Shown here piece by piece: positions 58,864-64,000 of a stretch of 64,000 nucleotides of DNA (positions within the stretch are counted from its first letter, which is position 1; each line of letters begins with the position of its first letter). Under the pieces are notes generated by a model. The model was not told the origin of the DNA. It did not search any database and worked only from the letters and a program-made list of their open reading frames with translations. The translations under genes and the position numbers were made by a program. This DNA comes from Thermococcus sp. MAR1. Lineage in GTDB: Archaea > Methanobacteriota_B > Thermococci > Thermococcales > Thermococcaceae. The stretch lies in NCBI RefSeq assembly GCF_012027305.1, contig NZ_SNUF01000001.1, positions 1,178,001 through 1,242,000 on the forward strand, written 5' to 3'.

Positions 58864-59489
58864 AGGAGTGGTTTTATCAGGGAGTCTATGGGTATCGAGT
58901 GGTCTCCAACAGCTGAAACGTAGTCTGGCGGTGCCTTGAGAACGGTCATGTTGAGCCTGTAGTGACCGCGGTAGGAGCTGGTTCTCAGAACTGCTAAAGC
59001 CTCGAATATCTCCGGCAGGTCGTAGAGACGCCTAAATTCTCCCGGAAGATCGAGTTCGTTGAGCTCTATGGTGGTGTGACCCAGAACCAGGATGAGGCCC
59101 TTTCTGTCAACCAGCTTCCGAACCTCGACTACCCCCTCGGCGGAGCGGTTGAGAAGCGCCGGGAAGAGCGAGACCACCACGAGGGAGCCATCCTCAACGA
59201 CGTTAAGTGCTTGTAGGAGTTCCTCAACGGAGTAGACGTTGCCGGCGTACAGGTTGGAAACGTCCTCAGCGAGGCGCTTCAGAACCTTGACTGAAAACGA
59301 TGCTCCAGGACCTATATGGTAGACGGGGCCCTCCTCAAGGGCGTTTGCAACTAGGTGATACAGAAAAGCCGTCTCGGCCAGCTCGTCGGTTGAGATTACC
59401 CCCGCTAGGCTCCCCTCGCTGAGACCGAAGGGGAACCCCTCGAAGGGCTTCACCTCCCTGGATTGGAGCTCGGCCGGTTTGAAGAACAT
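58860..59489 (-). CDS. RecA-fold-like protein without recognizable Walker A
   Basis: About 209 residues. The order of hydrophobic strands (GPVYHIGPGAS, GSLVVVSLFPALLNR, LILVLGHTTIELNEL) and the final RTSSYRGHYRLNMTVLKAP segment are reminiscent of RecA/RadB-like proteins, whose ends contain a similar basic strand. The P-loop GxxxxGK[ST] is missing. It could be an inactive relative or an unrelated alpha/beta fold. ATG 59489 is preceded by GTGATG. The function is unknown. Confidence 0.45.
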   Translation of the reverse strand: MFFKPAELQSREVKPFEGFPFGLSEGSLAGVISTDELAETAFLYHLVANALEEGPVYHIGPGASFSVKVLKRLAEDVSNLYAGNVYSVEELLQALNVVEDGSLVVVSLFPALLNRSAEGVVEVRKLVDRKGLILVLGHTTIELNELDLPGEFRRLYDLPEIFEALAVLRTSSYRGHYRLNMTVLKAPPDYVSAVGDHSIPIDSLIKPLL

Positions 59490-59547
59490 AGGCATCACAT
59501 AGCTTAGTGCGCTGGGGATATTTATACCTTACTCCAAAAAGAGAAAC

Positions 59548-59934
59548 TCAGAGCGCTGCGAGTGCGCCGATTGTGAAGAGCCCCAGGAGCGCAAGGATTC
59601 CCATTACGATGCCGGCTATCACGGCCGAGAGTACCCATACGAGGAATGCCCTGAGCCAGTCGGTGTCAAAAACTGCCTTGATGACCCACAGGTTAGTGAG
59701 GAACGCTGCTATGGGGCCAAGGGGTCCCAGAACCGCCCCGACCAGAGAGCCAACGATGGCGGCCAGTATTCCTCCACCAAGTATCGCGACCATCGCCTTT
59801 CCCAAGGAAGCATTTTTAATTCCTATTAGCTTCGCGGCCATCCACAGGAACAGGGCCGCTATGAAGAGCGCCAGCAGGAAGCCCAGTATAGCTACGGCGC
59901 CCATACCAAAGATTATCCCGGGTCCGTGTGCCAT
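59548..59934 (-). CDS. Small polytopic membrane protein
   Basis: About 128 residues with four or five hydrophobic stretches rich in Gly and Ala (AVAILGFLLALFIAALFLWM, MVAILGGGILAAIVGSLVGAV, AFLVWVLSAVIAGIVMGIL), much like small membrane proteins of unknown role common in Thermococcales. ATG 59934 follows GGAGGTGGGAGG. No family is recognised. Confidence 0.65.
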   Translation of the reverse strand: MAHGPGIIFGMGAVAILGFLLALFIAALFLWMAAKLIGIKNASLGKAMVAILGGGILAAIVGSLVGAVLGPLGPIAAFLTNLWVIKAVFDTDWLRAFLVWVLSAVIAGIVMGILALLGLFTIGALAAL

Positions 59935-60036
59935 CCTCCCACCTCCAACCATCATTTGGGCACGATTTATTAAAGTTCCCGTTTTAGCTCCAAAAGACCT
60001 TTAAACCAGGAGGGCGACTCAGGCAGGGGGAAAGAA

Positions 60037-60843
60037 ATGCTGGAATCACTGTGGAGCGAGGCCTGGGGTTTCATCTACAAGTACTTCTGGGAGCCGATGT
60101 TCACGAGGAGCGGCTACAACCCGATTAACACGCTCGTTTATGCACTCATGCTTGGGTTTGGAGCCATATATACATATAGGTATATACTGAAACCCCTCAA
60201 GATTAAAATCGACGGGACGCTCTTCATCGCGGTCACCCTGATGGTAGTCTTCGGCTCCACAGTGAGGGCCCTCGTCGATGGGGGAATCCTTCCCCAGAAC
60301 CCTCTCATACTGACACCTGGAATATTCTTTACGACGTTCTTCATAATGCTCCCCGCAATAGTTTTGGACGCGAAGCTGAAGACTTATCCAAAGCTGACCT
60401 TTGGATGGGGAGCCGTGCTCGCCCTCTGGGCCAACTACCTTCTGGTAACCAACGCTAAGAGCTGGGAACCCTACGGGCTGACGCTTCTTCACACATTTAT
60501 CTCCTGGATACCCGCACTGCTGATATACAGGTACAGGCCCTTTGACAGACTATACCTCTACGCGGTTTTGGCCCATCTCTACGACATGGGCTCAACTGTC
60601 GTTGCCATACACTTCTACGGCTACCGCGAGGTTCACTGGCTGGAGAACATTCTAGTTCAGCACTTCGGGGCATACTTCTACTACCCGTGGATAGCGTTCA
60701 TCCTCGTAATCGTTTACTATGCAATTCAAAAGCTTGTCCCGGACGAAGAAGAGAGACAACTGTGGTATCTCATGGTCTACGTCCTTGGCCTGGGCCCGGC
60801 AATAAGGGATCCTGCCCAACTGGTGCTTCAGATAGGAGGGTGA
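60037..60843 (+). CDS. DUF63 family membrane protein
   Basis: The 268-residue protein has seven or eight hydrophobic helices and the DUF63 features YFWEPMFTRSGYNPINTLVYALML near the start, FGSTVRALVDGGIL, AHLYDMGSTVVAIHF and LGLGPAIRDPAQLVLQIGG at the end. The family is archaeal and uncharacterised. The promoter (agacctttaaacc) and GGGGGAAAG site lie upstream. Confidence 0.85.
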   Translation: MLESLWSEAWGFIYKYFWEPMFTRSGYNPINTLVYALMLGFGAIYTYRYILKPLKIKIDGTLFIAVTLMVVFGSTVRALVDGGILPQNPLILTPGIFFTTFFIMLPAIVLDAKLKTYPKLTFGWGAVLALWANYLLVTNAKSWEPYGLTLLHTFISWIPALLIYRYRPFDRLYLYAVLAHLYDMGSTVVAIHFYGYREVHWLENILVQHFGAYFYYPWIAFILVIVYYAIQKLVPDEEERQLWYLMVYVLGLGPAIRDPAQLVLQIGG

Positions 60844-60913
60844 GCCTTCAGCCACTCCTTCTTTCTCTTCTATCCCGTCCTTTTTGGGTCTGGTTCCGCC
60901 TCCTCGGTTTTCC

Positions 60914-63451
60914 TTAGTCTCTCCGGTCTCTCTTGTCCCCATAGTCCCGGCGTATCATCCTGCCCTCTTCAATCTCCCGCCTCAGAACCTTTGCCTCCTC
61001 TTCGGCACTCCTTACGCGGAAGACCCTCGCGATTCTCTCTATCGCCTCAAGCTTTCTCACTATTCCGTCGAGCCACGTGAAGACATCTCCGGGATAGACT
61101 ATCAGCCCATAGACCTTCCTGAAGTGCTCCGCTATCTGCGTCGGGTGTTTGCCGTTCCTCCTCAGCTCGATTATCATATCGCTCACGCGCTCCATCGCGT
61201 GCTCGGTGCAGTCCTCCTCGGGGCACATGAAGAACTCCTGGTAGAGCGTGAAGAGCCTCTCGGCGGCGTTGGGGCTCAGCTCGGGAATCACTTTATCCAG
61301 TTCATCGAGTATTGAGGCAAAGCTCGGCGAGAAGACGTTTGCACTCAGCCTTCCCCTAACTGCGCCCTCAAGCTCCCTCTGGAGCGTCCCGCTCAGGTAG
61401 AGGTTCTCGAAGGGCAGGAGCTTGACTGCTATCCAGCGAGCCGGCTTCTTTCCGAGGTTGTCCCTTATGAAGGAAGCCTCCTTGGGCAGGAGGAAGCTCA
61501 TGCTCACAGCTCGCCCGTAGGGCGTGACCTCCACAGACGGCCCTTTAAGCCGGACGAAGCCGAACTCCCCAAGCTTTTCGAGAACCTTTTCCGCACTCTG
61601 GCTGGCGCCGAGGCATCTGGACTGGACATCCTCGATGACGTCGAGGCGGTTGAAGACGCAGGAGTGGGCCAGAACGTTGTCCTGCTCGAACTCGTCGCTC
61701 CACTCCACCATCACGGGTTCAATTGGAGCGGTCAAAAGCCTGAAGGCAACCTCGTCCTCAGAGCTTTCCATCTGGGCAGAATACTTCCTCCCTGGCTCGA
61801 CTATGAGATAGACCTTTCCCTTTTCGTGGTATAGGGGCCTTCCCGCTCTTCCGAGCATCTGGTGGAACTCCCTGACGGTGAGCCACTTGTTGCCCATCGC
61901 GAGGCTCTCGAAGATTACCTGGGAGGCTGGGAAATCAACGCCAGCTCCCAAAGCCGCTGTGGTAACGACAACGTCCAACCTCTGCGCTAAGAACTCCATC
62001 TCGGTGAGCTTCCTCTGCTTGTAGGGCAGGCCGGAGTGGTAGGGCTTGGCTTTAAGGCCTTTGCTCGTGAGGTAAGCCGCTAATTCGTGCGTCCTCTTGC
62101 GCGAGAAGGTGAAGACTATCGTCTGCCCCCGGTAGCCCTGCGGGGATTTCCTCATCGCCTCGGCCCGGCAGAGGTTGGCTATGTGCCTCCACTTTTCCGA
62201 TTCGTTCCGCGCTATAATTATGTGCCTCTCTAAATCAACCGGTCTCTCGTCGTACAGGACAAGCTTCAACCCGAGTTCCCTGGCCAGCTCGTCAGGGTTT
62301 CCAACGGTCGCAGAGAGGCCTATGAACTGGGCATTTGGGTAGAGCCTCCTTAAGCGAGCTATTAAACCGTCCAGCCTCGGCCCGCGCTCTTCGTCGTCAA
62401 GGGTGTGTATCTCGTCTATCACGATTGTTCCAACGTTACCGATTTTTCTTCCTGCCCTCAACAGGTAGTCTATTCCCTCGTAGGTTCCGACGATTATGTC
62501 CGCGTCTATCCCAGTATCAACCACAACCAGCTCGTCCCGGGTCTTTATGCGGCTCATGCCAACCCTTATCGCCACGCGGAGGCCGAGCTTGGAATAGCGC
62601 CGCTTGAAGTCCTCGTACTTCTGGTTGGCCAGAGCGACCAGCGGGACGAGGAAGAGGAGCTTTTTGCCTTTCATGGCCTTGGGGACACCTGCCAGCTCGC
62701 CGATGAGGGTTTTACCGCTCGCGGTGGCGGAAACCACGAGTAAGCTTTCGCCCTCAAGGAGGCCGTTCTTTACAGCCAAACTCTGGACCGGGAGAAGTTC
62801 GTTAACGCCTTCAGCTTTGAGAACGGATTTAAACTTCTCGGGAAGCGGGAGCTCGTCAACCTTTACCTTCTCCACCCTGAGATGCTTGGCCTTCAGCTCG
62901 TCCCACTTTGTTACCTCCGGGTGCCTCGTCGGGTCGAAGCGCGGGTCAAAGGCGTAGAGAACCTTATCGAGGTCCCTGAACCTGTCAAGGAGCTTCTTCG
63001 CCTGGTCGAACATGGCAACGCTCTTGAACCTGAAGCGGAGCTCTCTCTTCAGTTCGTCCTCGGCACAGCGCTCGCAGATGTACTCGTTGTGGTATTTTAT
63101 CCTGTTCCCCTCGGTGAGGACGGTTATCCTGCCATCGAGGAGGCAGAGGCGGCATAGCTCGGCTTTTTCAACCCTCTTGTTTTGAAGCCTCCGCTTGAAG
63201 TAGTCCTCCCACTCGCCCGCATTAACGAGGACGATTCTTGCTTGACGAAGAAGCTTCTCAATCTCCTTGGGATTGCGATACTGACTCCCCTCAAGAACTT
63301 TGAAGAGCCTCCCCTCGCGCATTATGAAGCGGTATATAGCATCTGCCTTGAGGTTTCTCATCTGTGAGAGCTTTTCGGGCTCGTTCTCGATGAAAAATGC
63401 CTCAAGCTCGTTCTTCTTCCTCCCTGGTCTCACGACGAAGAGCATTCCCAC
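60914..63451 (-). CDS. Ski2-like DEAD/DEAH-box helicase with DUF5814 N-terminal domain
   Basis: The 845-residue protein has an N-terminal region with a four-Cys zinc site (CRLCLLDG and CERCAED), then helicase motifs: Q-like LLPVQSLAVKNG, motif I VVSATASGKTLIGE, DEIH box IVIDEIHTLDD, SAT in LSATVGNP, and motif VI HQMLGRAGRPLY. A C-terminal winged helix and helical domain follow. The layout fits the archaeal DUF5814 helicases related to Hel308/Ski2. Whether the substrate is DNA or RNA is unknown. It lies 15 bases after the Lrp-like gene, in the same direction. Confidence 0.87.
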   Translation of the reverse strand: MGMLFVVRPGRKKNELEAFFIENEPEKLSQMRNLKADAIYRFIMREGRLFKVLEGSQYRNPKEIEKLLRQARIVLVNAGEWEDYFKRRLQNKRVEKAELCRLCLLDGRITVLTEGNRIKYHNEYICERCAEDELKRELRFRFKSVAMFDQAKKLLDRFRDLDKVLYAFDPRFDPTRHPEVTKWDELKAKHLRVEKVKVDELPLPEKFKSVLKAEGVNELLPVQSLAVKNGLLEGESLLVVSATASGKTLIGELAGVPKAMKGKKLLFLVPLVALANQKYEDFKRRYSKLGLRVAIRVGMSRIKTRDELVVVDTGIDADIIVGTYEGIDYLLRAGRKIGNVGTIVIDEIHTLDDEERGPRLDGLIARLRRLYPNAQFIGLSATVGNPDELARELGLKLVLYDERPVDLERHIIIARNESEKWRHIANLCRAEAMRKSPQGYRGQTIVFTFSRKRTHELAAYLTSKGLKAKPYHSGLPYKQRKLTEMEFLAQRLDVVVTTAALGAGVDFPASQVIFESLAMGNKWLTVREFHQMLGRAGRPLYHEKGKVYLIVEPGRKYSAQMESSEDEVAFRLLTAPIEPVMVEWSDEFEQDNVLAHSCVFNRLDVIEDVQSRCLGASQSAEKVLEKLGEFGFVRLKGPSVEVTPYGRAVSMSFLLPKEASFIRDNLGKKPARWIAVKLLPFENLYLSGTLQRELEGAVRGRLSANVFSPSFASILDELDKVIPELSPNAAERLFTLYQEFFMCPEEDCTEHAMERVSDMIIELRRNGKHPTQIAEHFRKVYGLIVYPGDVFTWLDGIVRKLEAIERIARVFRVRSAEEEAKVLRREIEEGRMIRRDYGDKRDRRD

Positions 63452-63466
63452 CGCCTCGCCAAGCGA

Positions 63467-63940
63467 TCAGCGCCTCTTGCCCTCACTGGACACCCAGTTC
63501 TCCTTGAAGGTGTCTATTATGAGCGTAACCTCCACCCGCTCAAGGTTTTTGCCAAAGAACCGTTTGAGCCTTCCGGCGAAGGCCTTGACTTCATCTGTAT
63601 CGTGGAAGCTCGCCCTCACGAGTATCTGCCTCTCGCCGCTGCGCCGGTAGAGGCTCTGAACTTCCTCCAGCCGAGCAATCCGCCTCAGAATTGGGTCAAC
63701 GGTGTGGTCGTCTATGGCAAGCTTCAGCTCAAAGAACGCCTGAACGTATTCGTCGAGGAAAGCAGGGTCAACGATGGCTGAGTAGCCCCTAATTGCCCCG
63801 AGCTTCTCCAGCTTTTCTACCCTGTTCTTCACGCTCGCTGGGGATAGGCCAACCCTCTTCCCGAGCTCTGTGAGGGTTATCCTGCCCTCCTTCCGGAGGA
63901 TTCTGAGTATCTCCCTGTCCTTCTCGTCTATTCCCGGCAT
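63467..63940 (-). CDS. Lrp/AsnC family transcription regulator
   Basis: About 157 residues. The N-terminal winged helix (IDEKDREILRILRKEGRITLTELGKRVGLSPASVKNRVEKLEKLG in segments) is followed by the RAM-like ligand domain (YVQAFFELKLAID, RQILVRASFHDTDEVKAFAGRL). ATG 63940 follows GGTGGAG. It is immediately upstream of the helicase gene and probably in one transcript. Regulators of this type often bind amino acids; the effector is unknown. Confidence 0.85.
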   Translation of the reverse strand: MPGIDEKDREILRILRKEGRITLTELGKRVGLSPASVKNRVEKLEKLGAIRGYSAIVDPAFLDEYVQAFFELKLAIDDHTVDPILRRIARLEEVQSLYRRSGERQILVRASFHDTDEVKAFAGRLKRFFGKNLERVEVTLIIDTFKENWVSSEGKRR

Positions 63941-63970
63941 CGGCTCCACCAGCTAAAAGGGAAGGAAAAA

Positions 63971-64000
63971 TCAGCGGGTAATCTTTATCTCCCGCATCAG
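63971..64000 (-). CDS. C-terminal end of a gene continuing beyond the window
   Basis: On the minus strand the last bases read LMREIKITR followed by TGA (63971-63973). Only ten codons are visible, so no identity can be given. The short distance to the Lrp-like start suggests a close upstream neighbour. Confidence 0.3.
   Translation of the reverse strand: MMREIKITR

Overview
The window is chromosomal DNA from a hyperthermophilic euryarchaeon of the Thermococcales, most likely Thermococcus. The evidence is the eukaryote-like ribosomal cluster L7Ae-S28e-L24e-Ndk, an intein in the P-loop of translation factor IF2, a complete euryarchaeal archaellum operon with EarA, secreted proteins ending in a CGP-CTERM tail, archaeal-type PEP carboxylase, AsnRS and TmcA, TATA/BRE promoters with leaderless or GGTGAT-led starts, and dense gene packing on both strands. 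Everything was read by eye; no database search was run.

Layout. 1-16.6 kb: the end of a secreted beta-helix/Ig-like protein, a STAND-type regulator, an MBL hydrolase with a DUF504 protein, a ferritin-DUF835 fusion, TatD, a DapA-family aldolase, a CGP-CTERM secreted protein, a DHPS-related protein, a DUF72 protein, a VapBC pair, glyoxylate reductase, a solo TnpB element, a TrmA/RumA methyltransferase and an archaeal ATPase. 16.6-24.1 kb: information processing, with intein-bearing IF2, Ndk and three ribosomal proteins, interrupted by an M48-like membrane protein, then a second VapBC pair and a C/D box sRNA that fills the 76-nt gap before a zinc-ribbon gene. 24.2-30 kb: a membrane HTH protein, a PP-loop/ferredoxin enzyme, a stomatin/NfeD pair and an MTA/SAH deaminase. 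30-41.3 kb: the archaellum region on the minus strand, earA, a methyltransferase, arlB, arlB, arlC, arlD, arlF, arlG, arlH, arlI, arlJ, then a large membrane-anchored surface protein overlapping arlJ. 41.7-47.7 kb: AsnRS, RelBE, a hairpin-rich repeat next to tRNA-Arg(UCT), a solute-binding protein, a Na/Ca exchanger and two tandem NYN proteins. 47.7-64 kb: TmcA, an AT-rich island with a structured leader before a small membrane protein, an S9 peptidase, a decayed VapBC, PEP carboxylase, a MobA-like protein, a secreted protein, the biotin ECF transporter, several unknowns, a Ski2-like helicase and an Lrp/AsnC regulator.

How the genes fit together. EarA probably activates the archaellum operon through TACATA sites just upstream of the archaellin promoter, and the methyltransferase and the terminal surface protein are candidates for archaellum modification or anchoring. 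BioY and EcfA/EcfT form one biotin importer expressed from a shared 47-bp promoter region. The stomatin and NfeD genes form a usual membrane pair.

The least explained signals are: the structured leader at 50.28-50.40 kb; the cluster of seven hairpins at 43.76-44.20 kb directly 3' of tRNA-Arg; a C-terminal helical domain shared by two otherwise different secreted proteins 55 kb apart; a tandem NYN pair in which one copy has lost conserved acidic residues; and an M48-like membrane protein without its metal site.
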